DNA from: Halobacillus halophilus
GTDB taxonomy: Bacteria; Bacillota; Bacilli; Bacillales; Halobacillaceae
Assembly (NCBI RefSeq): GCF_020171985.1
Contig: NZ_JAIVAL010000001.1
Location: forward strand, 806,001-870,000
DNA length: 64,000 nt
Reading direction: 5' to 3'
Shown here: positions 20,022 through 29,603 of the stretch, one piece after another
Layout: every line of letters begins with the position of its first letter
How positions within the stretch are numbered: the stretch's first letter is position 1
Position numbers and translations under genes: made by a program
The notes under the pieces: model-generated
What the model was told of the DNA's origin: nothing
The model's input: the letters and a program-made list of their open reading frames with translations, nothing else
The model's database searches: none

Positions 20022-23000
20022 TCATGTCTTGTTGCGACGCAGAGCCACTGAGGAGGGTCCAAAATATTGCTCCAGCATTTGAAGACATTCTCTGGATGGA
20101 TTCAAAGAATAACTTTCATCCAGTTGATAGGTTTTTCTCTCTTCTGTTCTGAATAACAATACAGGGGTATTACCCGGGAAATACTTTGCGGCTTCCGTTA
20201 AGTGTTCCAATGCCTGGTATTCCATGGATTTATCCAATTTTACAAACAAACGATCCTTTGTTTCCGAAGGCAGACTTTCCATCTCAAAACTGGAAATTTC
20301 AGAAATGAGCAGCTGCTTACGGTCATTTCTTTCTTCTAGTTTGCCTGAGACGATGATCAGCATTTGTTCATTCAGCCAGGTTTTTGCACCTCTGTAGACT
20401 TCTGGAAAGAGCACAGTTTCCATTTCCGCTGTTTCATCACTAATCGTCATAAAAGCCATCGGATCTCCCCGTTTTGTTCTAATTTCTTTTATAGCTTCTA
20501 CTACAGCGGCCGTTGCGATTTTCCTGGACCTGCTCGTCAATAATGATTGCTGTAAAGATAAAACCCCTTTTTTCCGAAGCGATTTGCGATGGTATTCCAA
20601 CGGGTGCTCGGATAGGTATGTTCCAAGCACCTCTTTCTCCATAGCTAATTTTCTTAAAATTGGAAACGGCTCTACGCTTACCTGCTCCTTCATATCTATA
20701 TCTTCACTGAACATACCTGGATGATCCTGAAATTCTTTAAAAAGCTCTCCTTGTTCAAGTGCCTGGTCAATACTTGCAAGCAGGCTGGCCCGGTTTGTAT
20801 TGAGTTCATCAAAAGCGCCCGCTATAACGAGTGCTTCAATAACAGAACGGTTGACTGAACCGGAAATAACTCTTAAGCAAAAATCATTTAGATGTTTATA
20901 AGCACCCTTTTTTCTTTCCTCAAGAATAGCCTGAGCAGCCTGATATCCCACTCCTTTTATAGCCAACAACCCAATCCGTATCCCACTCCCTTCACTCTGG
21001 GTAGCCATGTAGCTTCTATTAATAGAAGGAGCTTTCACGGTAACCTTAAGCTCGCGGGCTTCACGAATATAAGCAGCAAGCTTCTCCCGATCCCCGCTAT
21101 TTGCATTAATCAATTCTGCCATAAAGTAAGAAGGATAATGAGCCTTAAGGTACGCCAGTTGATAGGAGATAAAGCTGTATGCCACAGCATGACTTCGATT
21201 GAACCCATAATTAGAAAACTTTACGATCCAATCAAAAAGTTCGTAAGCCACTTTCTCTTCATACCCATTCTTTAAAGCACCGGCTATAAATTCATTTCTT
21301 TGCTGCTTTAACACCTGAGACTGTTTCTTACTTACTCCCCTTCTTAATAAATCTGCCTGGCCCAGACTATATCCAGCAACTTTTTGCGCTACTTGCATGA
21401 TCTGCTCTTGATAAACCAATACCCCAAAAGTAGAGGCTAAAATCGGTTTTAAATCTGGATGGGGGTATTGTATTTCTTCTTTTTGATGCTTTCGATTTAT
21501 ATAAACAGGTATATAATCCATAGGGCCTGGCCGATATAGAGCATTAACAGCCACAACATCTTCAAAATGAGAAGGTTTTAACCTTCTCAACACACTCTTC
21601 ATGCCCTGTGATTCAAGTTGGAAAACACCGTTCGTTCTTCCTTCCTTTAATAAGGAAAAAGTAGGTGCATCCGTTAATGGAATATGAGAAATAGAAAAGT
21701 CATGATTTTCAAATTTTCTTATTTTACTTTCCATTTTTTCTAAAAAAGTAAGGTTCCTCAGCCCAAGAAAATCAATTTTTAACAACCCTATCTTTTCCAA
21801 ATCACCCATAGCCATTTGTGTAAGATAGACCTCGCCCTGTCCATTCATAAGGGCTGTATAATTCACTAAAGGTTTTTGGCTAATGACGACCCCTGCAGCA
21901 TGGGTAGAAACATGACGAGGAAGCCCTTCAAGTTTGGCAGCTATATGAAATAATTTTTTTAATGGAAGAGAACTTCTTATATATTCTTTTAAAGGTTCTG
22001 ACCTTTGCACAACTTGAACGAGTCCGTCACTTGTGCCCTTCGGAATATGTTTCAAAATATAAGCCGAGTCGTTTTCATCTATTGCCATCACTTTAAACAG
22101 CTCTCTTAAAACACTCCTTGCAGCGAATGTACCAAATGTGCAGATTTGCGCTACATGTTTTTCTCCATATTTACGGCTGACATACTCTATGACTTCATCT
22201 CTTCTATGATCAGGAAAGTCAATATCTATATCTGGCATAGTAACCCGTTCAGGGTTTAAAAACCTCTCAAATAACAAGTTATACTGTAGAGGATCAATTT
22301 GAGTAATGTTCAGAAGATAAGCGACGATCGAACCAGCTGCCGACCCCCTGCCCGGTCCTGCATGAATACCCTGACGTCGTGCATAAGCTATAAAATCCCA
22401 GACAATAAGAAAATAATCACTAAAATCCATCGAGGTAATAACATTTAATTCATGCTCCAATCGCTTCTTTGCCTCGACTGTTCTCTTTTGATACTTTTCT
22501 TCTAATGCTTCATAACACAATTTCATTAGATAGTCGTCCGCGCTTTCACCTTCAGGAACTGGATAAGAAGGAATTAACTGCTGGTCCAGTGACATTTGAA
22601 GATCACATTTATCAGCAATCTTTGAAGACTGCTCGATGACTTCAGGCCACCAGTCTTTAAATACATTTTCCATCTCCTCACTTGATTTTAAATATTCATG
22701 CTGAACTCTTTCTTCTGTATCTGATGACAGTCGTTTTCCTTCTTCTATAGCCCGAAGCGCTTGATAGGATGCAGCATCCTCTTGTTTTAGATATTTAACT
22801 TCTCCTAGAGCAACTACTGAGAGACGTTTATTTGATGTCCACTCTTTTAATGGCTGATGAATCTGTTTTTCTGAATGAAGATCACGGTCTTTTATACTTA
22901 GATAAAGGTCATCTGACGAAAAAATGGATATCCAATGCTCCAGCCCATGTTCCAGTTCATCGAACTCACGTCTGGAAAGCGGTTCAGCCCAGGGAGAGGA

Positions 23001-23381
23001 AGAGGTCATAATTATTGCGATCAGACCATCTTTATATGAATTCATATAGGATAAAGGCAAAGACTCTTTTTGTGTTTGTATGTAAGAACTTAATCTCATT
23101 AAATTCTGATAGCCCTTATAGTTCTTAGCCAGAAAAGTTACAGGAAAATCTCCTCCGTCTAAGAACAGGCTGGTCTTCATACCTATAATTGGCTTAATAC
23201 CTCGCTTTTGACAAGCTTGATAAAATGCCACACTTCCGCTCATCACTTCTTCATCGGTCAGAGCTAAAGCGTGAAAACCCAGCTCGCTTGCCCTCTCTGC
23301 AAGGGACTCAATTTTCACGGTACTCTTCATTAAACTAAATCCGCTTTGAACATTTAAATGAGTAAAAGTCACCGTCTTCAC
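20022..23381 (-). CDS. dnaE: DNA polymerase III subunit alpha (DnaE)
   Basis: 1119-aa family C replicative polymerase, the second essential replicase of Firmicutes besides PolC; it extends primers on the lagging strand. Order: PHP domain (1 to about 210), palm and fingers with catalytic PDIDIDFPDHRRDEVIEYV segment (PDIDIDFPD), GPGRGSAAGS, HhH region and C-terminal OB fold. In the PHP domain the metal-binding HxHxxxS motif reads HLNVQSGFS, so the second His is lost. GTG start. It is divergent from ytrH. Confidence 0.96.
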   Translation of the reverse strand: MKTVTFTHLNVQSGFSLMKSTVKIESLAERASELGFHALALTDEEVMSGSVAFYQACQKRGIKPIIGMKTSLFLDGGDFPVTFLAKNYKGYQNLMRLSSYIQTQKESLPLSYMNSYKDGLIAIIMTSSSPWAEPLSRREFDELEHGLEHWISIFSSDDLYLSIKDRDLHSEKQIHQPLKEWTSNKRLSVVALGEVKYLKQEDAASYQALRAIEEGKRLSSDTEERVQHEYLKSSEEMENVFKDWWPEVIEQSSKIADKCDLQMSLDQQLIPSYPVPEGESADDYLMKLCYEALEEKYQKRTVEAKKRLEHELNVITSMDFSDYFLIVWDFIAYARRQGIHAGPGRGSAAGSIVAYLLNITQIDPLQYNLLFERFLNPERVTMPDIDIDFPDHRRDEVIEYVSRKYGEKHVAQICTFGTFAARSVLRELFKVMAIDENDSAYILKHIPKGTSDGLVQVVQRSEPLKEYIRSSLPLKKLFHIAAKLEGLPRHVSTHAAGVVISQKPLVNYTALMNGQGEVYLTQMAMGDLEKIGLLKIDFLGLRNLTFLEKMESKIRKFENHDFSISHIPLTDAPTFSLLKEGRTNGVFQLESQGMKSVLRRLKPSHFEDVVAVNALYRPGPMDYIPVYINRKHQKEEIQYPHPDLKPILASTFGVLVYQEQIMQVAQKVAGYSLGQADLLRRGVSKKQSQVLKQQRNEFIAGALKNGYEEKVAYELFDWIVKFSNYGFNRSHAVAYSFISYQLAYLKAHYPSYFMAELINANSGDREKLAAYIREARELKVTVKAPSINRSYMATQSEGSGIRIGLLAIKGVGYQAAQAILEERKKGAYKHLNDFCLRVISGSVNRSVIEALVIAGAFDELNTNRASLLASIDQALEQGELFKEFQDHPGMFSEDIDMKEQVSVEPFPILRKLAMEKEVLGTYLSEHPLEYHRKSLRKKGVLSLQQSLLTSRSRKIATAAVVEAIKEIRTKRGDPMAFMTISDETAEMETVLFPEVYRGAKTWLNEQMLIIVSGKLEERNDRKQLLISEISSFEMESLPSETKDRLFVKLDKSMEYQALEHLTEAAKYFPGNTPVLLFRTEERKTYQLDESYSLNPSRECLQMLEQYFGPSSVALRRNKT

Positions 23382-23432
23382 CTTCTTTCCTTCTCAATTA
23401 TAGCGGGATAGGAGGAGACTTAAAAGCCTCCT

Positions 23433-23461
23433 GCATATTTACTGTGTACAAACCATATTTT
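23433..23461 (+). promoter_or_regulatory. Candidate sigma-E promoter of ytrHI
   Basis: GCATATT at 23433-23439 matches the sigma-E -35 (GKMATATT); after 14 nt, CATATTTT at 23454-23461 resembles the -10 (CATACAMT), five of eight positions. It lies 44 bp upstream of the ytrH start. B. subtilis ytrH and ytrI are mother-cell sigma-E genes, which fits. Confidence 0.5.
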
Positions 23462-23504
23462 CATAATAACAATATTAAAACAAGCTGGCGAAATGAGGGA
23501 CAAG

Positions 23505-23837
23505 ATGGACGACCGCTTAATTATATCCATGACTCAATGCTTCTTTATCGCTTTTGGAGTTATTGTAGGAGGTACGATTATCGGGAGTATTGGAAGTTAT
23601 GTGACAGGAGAAGCCCCTTTAACTGCCATGTTCCGTATCGCAAAAGGACTTAGAATATGGGCGATTGTTGCGGCTATTGGCGGTACGTTCGATGCGATAA
23701 GTAACTTTGAAAAAGGAATTTTTGATGGATCTACTTTTGACTTATTCAAACAAGTCATGATCATCGTAGCAGCTATGGGAGGTGTCAAAGCAGCACTATT
23801 ATTATTTGAGTGGCTGCTTGGAGAGGAAGTGACCTGA
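23505..23837 (+). CDS. ytrH: Sporulation membrane protein YtrH
   Basis: 110-aa protein with about three hydrophobic segments (MTQCFFIAFGVIVGGTIIGS, LRIWAIVAAIGGTFDAI and IIVAAMGGVKAALLLFEWLL in part). Start ATG 23505 with GAGGGACA upstream; a second in-frame ATG four codons earlier lacks a ribosome site. YtrH works with YtrI in efficient sporulation in B. subtilis. Its stop overlaps the ytrI start (TGATG). Confidence 0.9.
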   Translation: MDDRLIISMTQCFFIAFGVIVGGTIIGSIGSYVTGEAPLTAMFRIAKGLRIWAIVAAIGGTFDAISNFEKGIFDGSTFDLFKQVMIIVAAMGGVKAALLLFEWLLGEEVT

Positions 23838-24334
23838 TGCATATCCCGCCACTGTATAGGAAGAAAGAGTGGAGGCGTTTTTTTGCAGGGATGGTATTTG
23901 GAGCCGTTATTGGATACTTATTTTTTCTATTCATATATGGACAGCTGCAGGAGAAATATACGGAGGAACATATCGAACTTAATGCAAAATTAAGCGAGAT
24001 GGAAGCCAAATACGAAGGAATGCTCAATAATCAAAAAGAAGAAACGGAAAACCAGCCACTAACTGTAGTGGATATTTCCGTTTCTTACACAAATGCAAAA
24101 AAGTTAGAGATAGACCTTCTTACTCAGCATCAGCTTACTACCCTAGTCAAGGAACAGCTTACATCAGTACCTGGCAAAGACTTAAAAGTAGTGGCTGATC
24201 AAGTTGATCTAATAATATCAACGATAGAAAATAAAAATTATGTAGTTGACGATTTTACTTACGAGCTAAAAGTAGCAAAGCTCATTGCATCGCAGGTTAT
24301 AAAAATTGATCTGGAAATTAAACTTGTACGTTAA
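23837..24334 (+). CDS. ytrI: Sporulation membrane protein YtrI
   Basis: 165-aa bitopic membrane protein. A basic N-terminus (RKKEWRR), one membrane helix at about residues 16-38, then a coiled-coil segment and a soluble C-terminal domain. The ATG shares its A with the ytrH stop (TGATG), with GGAGAGGAAG upstream, so the two are translationally coupled. Expected to be a mother-cell sporulation protein, as in B. subtilis. Confidence 0.88.
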   Translation: MHIPPLYRKKEWRRFFAGMVFGAVIGYLFFLFIYGQLQEKYTEEHIELNAKLSEMEAKYEGMLNNQKEETENQPLTVVDISVSYTNAKKLEIDLLTQHQLTTLVKEQLTSVPGKDLKVVADQVDLIISTIENKNYVVDDFTYELKVAKLIASQVIKIDLEIKLVR

Positions 24335-24336
24335 AC

Positions 24337-24368
24337 AAAAACCGGCAGGGGAAACCCTGCTAGTTTTT
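24337..24368. terminator. Bidirectional terminator between ytrI and nrnA
   Basis: AAAAACCGGCAGGG ... CCCTGCTAGTTTTT hairpin with a GAAA loop (24351-24354), between convergent genes. It overlaps the nrnA stop codon and has A/T tracts on both sides. Confidence 0.75.
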
Positions 24369-25307
24369 ATAGTTCATACAAACCTCTTCAAGCTCTCTCG
24401 CAATCTCTTCCGTTTCCTCCCATGTGGAAGCAGAAGCTCCCGCAGCCATAGGATGTCCTCCTCCGTCATGCTTCACCGCTATTTCATTAATAATCGGTCC
24501 TTTAGAACGAAGTCTAACCCTGATAATATTGTCTTCTTCTACAAAGAACGCCCACGCTATTACACCCTCGATATCGCCTAACAACCCTACCAGCATACTA
24601 GTTTCTGAAGCCGTCACTTCAAAGTCTTCCAATACTCGCTTAGGTAATGCTACGGTAGAGCACCCAGCTTGGGTGACGGTGAAGTTCTGAAGTACGTACC
24701 CTTTAAGTTTAGCGACTTTAACAGGGGTTTTATATAGTTCATTATAAAGAGCTGGACGGTCAAATTCATAATTTACTAACTCTGCCGCATACGTCAGTGT
24801 TCTGTGAGTAGTACTCGGAAATAAAAAACGCCCGGTATCCCCTACAATACCCCCATAGATTAATCGGGCGGCTTGTTCATTTAAAGTAAATAATTCCTTA
24901 CTCCACTGAGTGTACAAATGATAAATCATTTCACATGTGGAACTTGCCGTTGTATCCACCCATTGGATATCACCATATCGATCCACCTCTGGATGGTGGT
25001 CAATCTTTATGAGAAGATCCCCGTCTTTGTATCTTTGATCATCTATTCGTGCCTGATTAGCGGTATCACAAACAATTACCAATGCACCTTGATATGCTTC
25101 ATCAGGGACAGAGTCCATCCTTGCAAAAAAATGTAAGGAAGGTTCTTCTTCCCCTGTAATTAAGATATTCTTATCAGGGAAACTTGCCTTAATCATCTCT
25201 GCTAGTCCTGCCTGGGAGCCATAAGCATCAGGATCAGGTCTTATGTGCCGATGGATAATAATAGTTGAATATTCTTTTATCGCTTCTGCAATAGCTTTTA
25301 TACTCAT
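24360..25307 (-). CDS. nrnA: Bifunctional oligoribonuclease/PAP phosphatase NrnA
   Basis: DHH/DHHA1 phosphoesterase, 315 aa, that degrades 2-5-nt nanoRNAs and 3'-phosphoadenosine 5'-phosphate. Metal-binding motifs in order: HRHIRPDPDAYGSQ, VCDTANQARID, IDHHPEVDRYGD; the C-terminal DHHA1 motif is KHDGGGHPMAAGAS. Start ATG 25307 with GAGAGGG upstream. The position after ytrI matches B. subtilis ytqI. Confidence 0.94.
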   Translation of the reverse strand: MSIKAIAEAIKEYSTIIIHRHIRPDPDAYGSQAGLAEMIKASFPDKNILITGEEEPSLHFFARMDSVPDEAYQGALVIVCDTANQARIDDQRYKDGDLLIKIDHHPEVDRYGDIQWVDTTASSTCEMIYHLYTQWSKELFTLNEQAARLIYGGIVGDTGRFLFPSTTHRTLTYAAELVNYEFDRPALYNELYKTPVKVAKLKGYVLQNFTVTQAGCSTVALPKRVLEDFEVTASETSMLVGLLGDIEGVIAWAFFVEEDNIIRVRLRSKGPIINEIAVKHDGGGHPMAAGASASTWEETEEIARELEEVCMNYKN

Positions 25308-25433
25308 TAACAAAACCCTCTCTATACTTAACCTTATATAATTAAATCATATATTTCTTTCGACAGGTAGCCATTTTAATGAAAACAAGCTACAATAAAG
25401 GAGAAAAAATTCTACTTCAGGAGTCGATACATT

Positions 25434-25736
25434 GTGATAATATTTCCTGTTCTAATTTTGGTGTCCTTAGTTCTTTACATTTATTACAAGGTTATGATCG
25501 TGAGGACCAAAGATCCTTTAACCCAAGATTATTTGAATAGTAAATCAAAAGTATTTTTAGGAAGTTTCATCTTCTTTTTTGGAATCAACCAATATATGTT
25601 TTATGAGACAAGACTTTCTTTATTTATTGGCATTCTATTTCTTGCACTTGGAGTTTTCCAAACTAAAGAAGGATGGAAGGCCGCAAAACATTACCGTAAT
25701 GAATTTCAAAAACATCAGGCTAGTGTTCAATCTTAA
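25434..25736 (+). CDS. ytpI: YtpI family small membrane protein
   Basis: 100-aa protein with three predicted membrane helices (residues about 3-20, 40-55 and 62-78) and a basic C-terminus; YtpI family, function unknown. GTG start with AGGAG upstream. It sits between nrnA and ytoI as in B. subtilis. Confidence 0.85.
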   Translation: MIIFPVLILVSLVLYIYYKVMIVRTKDPLTQDYLNSKSKVFLGSFIFFFGINQYMFYETRLSLFIGILFLALGVFQTKEGWKAAKHYRNEFQKHQASVQS

Positions 25737-25738
25737 AT

Positions 25739-25773
25739 CAAAAGCCGCTGCTTAATTGCAGCGACTTTTTTTT
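25739..25773. terminator. Bidirectional terminator between ytpI and ytoI
   Basis: AAAGCCGCTGC (25741-25751) pairs with GCAGCGACTTT (25758-25768), 6-nt loop, then TTTTTT on the plus strand; an A run on the 5' side gives a U-rich tail on the minus strand. Confidence 0.85.
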
Positions 25774-27085
25774 ATCGATCAATTAACTGAGCCATCAATA
25801 AAGCCTTTCCTACAATAGCTCCTTCATGGTGAACTTCTATGTCTACTTTAGCGAATTTACGACCTACTTCTAAGATATTAGGGGAAATAATGACTTCGCT
25901 TTCAATTTGTACGGGCTTTATAAAATAGACAGAAATATTTTCTACTACAAGATCTCCCTTTTTATATTTTCTTAACAGTCTGCTTGAGGATTCTGTTATC
26001 AGAGAAATAAACACCCCATAAGACATAGTGCCCAGTTGATTTGTCATTTGCGGAGTGACCATTGTTTTAAGTACATGTTCATCCTCTTCATTCTTAACAA
26101 TTTCAAGTTGATTCGTGGCTAAATCATCAATCGTCTCTCCAACTTGCGGTTGTCTCTGAATCTGCTGCAAAGCTTTCAGTACATCCTGGCGGGATATAAT
26201 TCCCTGCAATTTATGAGAAGGATCCACAACTGGCATTAATTCAATCCCTTCCCAAACCATCACGTGAGCAGCGTTTGCTAAAGAGGTTCTTACATGGACG
26301 GTCATCGGGTTCCGAGTCATAACTTTGTCAATTCTCATGGAACTGTCTTTTCCAATAACATCTTTAGACGTAACTATTCCGACCACTCGATTATGTTTAT
26401 CTACGACTGGATACCGGCTGTGCTTTGTCTCGTTATTAAACACGTGCCATTTTTCCACTTGATCATCTACCATAAGAAACTTAGTTTCTTGAAAAGAAGT
26501 ATAAATATCATCAATTAAAACAATTTCTTTTTTTATTAATTGATCATAAATCGCACGGTTAATCATTGTAGCTACTGTAAACGTATCGTAGCTGGTGGAA
26601 ATAACAGGAAGTTCTTTCTCGTCTGCTAATTGCTTCACTTGATCGGTTGTATCAAAACCTCCAGTTATGAGGACAGCTGCACCTTCTTTGATAGCTAATT
26701 CATGTGCATTGGTCCTATTCCCCACAATTAGCAGAGAGCCCGCCTCTGTATAACGCATCATTGCATCGAGCTTCATGGCTCCGATAACGAATTTACTTAA
26801 CGTCTTATAGAGCCCTTCTCTACCACCAAGTACCTGACCATCCACAATATTCAGAATCTCTGCGAAGGTGAGTCGTTCAATATCCTCCTTTTTTTTCTTT
26901 TCAATTCGAATGGTGCCAACCCGCTCCATGGTACTAACTAAATTTTGATTTTCAGCCTCTTTAATTGCACGGTATGCTGTTCCCTCACTAACATTCAGGG
27001 CTTTAGCGATACGCCGGACGGAAATTTTACTTCCGACCTCTAATGTTTCAATATACTCCAGAATCTGTTCATGTTTTGTAGCCAT
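25772..27085 (-). CDS. ytoI: YtoI: HTH, DRTGG, tandem CBS and hotdog-domain protein
   Basis: 437-aa multidomain protein. Residues 1 to about 70 form a winged HTH (SVRRIAKALNVSEGTAYRAI); about 75-185 is a DRTGG domain; about 195-310 holds two CBS modules (SRYPVVDKHNRVVGIVTSKD and MPVVDPSHKLQGIISRQDV); about 325-437 is a hotdog thioesterase-like domain. CBS pairs commonly bind adenine nucleotides, so this is likely a nucleotide-responsive regulator. A metabolic target is not known. Start ATG 27085, GGTGGG upstream (short spacing). Same architecture and place as B. subtilis YtoI. Confidence 0.88.
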   Translation of the reverse strand: MATKHEQILEYIETLEVGSKISVRRIAKALNVSEGTAYRAIKEAENQNLVSTMERVGTIRIEKKKKEDIERLTFAEILNIVDGQVLGGREGLYKTLSKFVIGAMKLDAMMRYTEAGSLLIVGNRTNAHELAIKEGAAVLITGGFDTTDQVKQLADEKELPVISTSYDTFTVATMINRAIYDQLIKKEIVLIDDIYTSFQETKFLMVDDQVEKWHVFNNETKHSRYPVVDKHNRVVGIVTSKDVIGKDSSMRIDKVMTRNPMTVHVRTSLANAAHVMVWEGIELMPVVDPSHKLQGIISRQDVLKALQQIQRQPQVGETIDDLATNQLEIVKNEEDEHVLKTMVTPQMTNQLGTMSYGVFISLITESSSRLLRKYKKGDLVVENISVYFIKPVQIESEVIISPNILEVGRKFAKVDIEVHHEGAIVGKALLMAQLIDR

Positions 27086-27191
27086 ACGCCCACCATTCTT
27101 TCTAACTGTACTAATTAATAATCTTGTTATTGTTATTATACAAGTGATACAGTTACTTCGCAATTTCTGTAGGGATATGATTTAGTTTTAT

Positions 27192-27223
27192 AAAAAAACC
27201 TTCCGTCTATCATAGACGGAAGG
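27192..27223 (-). terminator. Intrinsic terminator after ytkL
   Basis: Perfect 12-bp stem CCTTCCGTCTAT (27199-27210) with ATAGACGGAAGG (27212-27223). On the minus strand it is followed by TTTTTTT. Confidence 0.9.
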
Positions 27224-27239
27224 CTGCATTTAGTTGATA

Positions 27240-27920
27240 TTAAAGGTCTAAAGTGTCTCCAGGTTCGAGAGCCATTCCTTTGCCGGGCTTCACTTGATCA
27301 GCGAAACCTTTCCCGTCCTGATTAATCAATTCAAAAGTGTTGTAGTGAATAGGAACCACCTGTTTAGCCTGCAGCCATTCTGCAGCGGTCAGGGCATCGT
27401 CAGGACCCATAGTAAAATTATCACCAATTGGCAGGAAAGCAAGGTCGATGTTATTACGTTCTCCTATCATTTTCATATCAGAGAATAGACCTGTATCGCC
27501 TGCATGGAAAATAGTTTTTCCTTCAATCGTTAAGAGGATGCCTGTTGGCATTCCGGTATAAACAATTGTTCCATCTTCTTCTGTATAGGATGAACCATGA
27601 AACGCCTGAGTAAATTTCACATGACCAAAGTCAAACTCATGACCTCCCCCTATATACATTGGGTGGGCGTTTAACCCTTTGTTTCCAAGGTAAGTAGCGA
27701 GCTCAAACGGAGCAACAATTTGGCAATTATTGCGTTTCGCAATCTCGAAGGTGTCTCCTACGTGATCATTGTGACCATGTGTGAGTAAAATGACATCCGG
27801 GCTCACTTCATCTGCATTAAGATCTGTGTTTCCATTTTCAGAAATAAACGGATCAATTAAAATCGTTTTACCATTTGCTTCTACCTTTACTACAGAATGT
27901 CCATGATAAGATACTTTCAC
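27240..27920 (-). CDS. ytkL: UPF0173 metal-dependent hydrolase YtkL
   Basis: 226-aa metallo-beta-lactamase-fold hydrolase. HxHxDH motif [10 protein letters not shown] near residue 50, a further metal His in [11 protein letters not shown], and the C-terminal [11 protein letters not shown] start with GGAGTGG upstream. Substrate unknown; UPF0173 members are often called YtkL in Bacillus. Confidence 0.92.
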   Translation of the reverse strand: MKVSYHGHSVVKVEANGKTILIDPFISENGNTDLNADEVSPDVILLTHGHNDHVGDTFEIAKRNNCQIVAPFELATYLGNKGLNAHPMYIGGGHEFDFGHVKFTQAFHGSSYTEEDGTIVYTGMPTGILLTIEGKTIFHAGDTGLFSDMKMIGERNNIDLAFLPIGDNFTMGPDDALTAAEWLQAKQVVPIHYNTFELINQDGKGFADQVKPGKGMALEPGDTLDL

Positions 27921-27952
27921 TTTACCACTCCTTAATCATTATTTTTCCTCTT

Positions 27953-29503
27953 TTAATAGTTTTGCCAGGCACTTTCATACTTTTGTATTAAATGAGGATC
28001 TATTAATGTATTTGGCTTTAAGGGGACAACTTCCCCTTCACGGTTTACGATTTCCCGGTCTTCATCTTTTCCAAACACTGTCATAGACTTTAACACTTCA
28101 TCTGTTAGAAATTTTGTTTCTGCTTGAATAGAAATCTCTCCAACTTTGATTGGCTCCCTGCTTGCCATAACAAATCCCCAGTTTCCGAAACTTGGGATAT
28201 CCACATGAAAATTGGCTGTATGTAATCCAGTCGATTCTATTGTTTTACTTATCGTCCAGTAAACGCTGGGAGCGAAAACAGGACTGGTGGCCTGAACCAT
28301 CGCTGTACCCCCAGGCTCCAGATGATTTCGAAGCAATGAATAAAACTCTCTAGTGTAAAGTTTATTTAAACTCTCATTATTGGGGTCTGGCAAGTCGGAA
28401 ATAATAATGTCATACCAATCCTCAGACTCTTCTAAGAATTCGAAAGCATCTTCATTTCGTACCTGAACACGTTCATCTGATAGCGCCCCTTGGTTTAATT
28501 GTAATAAATGATAATTATTCTTCGCTAACGTTGTTACCGCAGGATCTAAATCCACTACCGTAATATTTTTGATTTTGTCATACTTTAATAATTCCTTCAC
28601 GGCAATTCCATCTCCCCCGCCAAGGACGAGTACATTTTCCTTAGTTTCTGCATTAGCAACAGGGGGATGGATCAGCGTTTCGTGGTAGCGGTATTCATCC
28701 GATGAACTAAATTGCAGCGAACCATTTAAATATAAACGAGTGTCTCCCTGCTCTTTTGTCACGACTATTTTTTGATAGGCACTTTCCTCCATGTGAATAA
28801 TTGGATCTTTATATAACTTCTGTTCGAAGGAAAACGCTAATTCTTCCCCGAAGAATAAACCACCAATTAAAAGAATCGCAATAAAAACAGCTGCACTTGT
28901 GTGAAGAACTAAGCGTTTAATTTCGGATCTAAATAAATATAATACTACTAAAGCTACCGATAAATTGATACAGGCTACAAAAAAGGCGCTTTTAACCATA
29001 CCCATTTGTGGCCGCAGATAGAAGGCAAATAACAATCCTCCTATTAGCCCTCCTGCATAATCAGAAAACAACACTCTAGCTGTACTCCGGTTCAGTTCTA
29101 CTCCAATTTCATTAGCTTTTCGAATTAATATCGGCAGTTCAAGACCAGTCAATCCCCCGATGGTAAAAGTAATAAGATACAAAAACAACGCATCCGTACC
29201 TGAGGGAGCGAATGCCGTCATCCCAAACATAGTAAAGCTTGAAAAACCACCTATAAGTGCCACCATGAATTCAATCCATATAAACGTAATAATCAGGTTT
29301 TTCATAACACGCTCACTGATACTAGCCCCCACACCCATGCCAGTTAGAAATAAACTGATGGTCAGGGTGTACTGTTTCACCCCATCTCCAAGGATATAGG
29401 AGCCAAGTGCTCCGAACAGCACCTCAAATATAATTCCACATATAGAAACGATTCCTGAAGCCCAATAGATTAGATGACTTTTTCTCTTGCCGTTTGTATC
29501 CAA
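27953..29503 (-). CDS. Membrane-anchored spermidine synthase-like protein
   Basis: 516-aa protein. Residues about 1-215 contain six to seven membrane helices (for example IVSICGIIFEVLFGALGSYI and LVVLYLF). Residues about 240-460 form a SpeE-like aminopropyltransferase fold with VLVLGGGDGIAVKELLKY, TVVDLDPAVTTLA, and SDLPDPNN in place of the usual Asp-containing gatekeeper loop. TTG start with GGAG upstream. It is the last gene of the DUF4178-pspA-DUF4247-DUF350 cluster, 100 bp after the DUF350 gene with a terminator hairpin between them. Whether it makes spermidine or a modified polyamine cannot be told. The context suggests an envelope role rather than bulk polyamine synthesis. Confidence 0.87.
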   Translation of the reverse strand: MDTNGKRKSHLIYWASGIVSICGIIFEVLFGALGSYILGDGVKQYTLTISLFLTGMGVGASISERVMKNLIITFIWIEFMVALIGGFSSFTMFGMTAFAPSGTDALFLYLITFTIGGLTGLELPILIRKANEIGVELNRSTARVLFSDYAGGLIGGLLFAFYLRPQMGMVKSAFFVACINLSVALVVLYLFRSEIKRLVLHTSAAVFIAILLIGGLFFGEELAFSFEQKLYKDPIIHMEESAYQKIVVTKEQGDTRLYLNGSLQFSSSDEYRYHETLIHPPVANAETKENVLVLGGGDGIAVKELLKYDKIKNITVVDLDPAVTTLAKNNYHLLQLNQGALSDERVQVRNEDAFEFLEESEDWYDIIISDLPDPNNESLNKLYTREFYSLLRNHLEPGGTAMVQATSPVFAPSVYWTISKTIESTGLHTANFHVDIPSFGNWGFVMASREPIKVGEISIQAETKFLTDEVLKSMTVFGKDEDREIVNREGEVVPLKPNTLIDPHLIQKYESAWQNY

Positions 29504-29548
29504 ATTTGTTCACTCCAACCCGTAAATTTCGGACTCTGATGTTATCCC

Positions 29549-29584
29549 TCAAAAAAGCCACTATGCTGGTACTCATAGTGGCTT
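29549..29584 (-). terminator. Intrinsic terminator after DUF350 gene
   Basis: Perfect 11-bp stem AAGCCACTATG (29555-29565) with CATAGTGGCTT (29574-29584), 8-nt loop, minus-strand tail TTTTTGAGGG. It lies between the DUF350 gene and the spermidine synthase-like gene, so the latter may depend on read-through or its own promoter. Confidence 0.88.
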
Positions 29585-29603
29585 CCCTATATCCCATTTT
29601 TCT

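Noticed and set aside
19990-20025. Dyad around GACATG/CATGTC after the dnaE stop considered as a terminator
   Set aside because: Short stem with no U tract on the dnaE strand; not supported.
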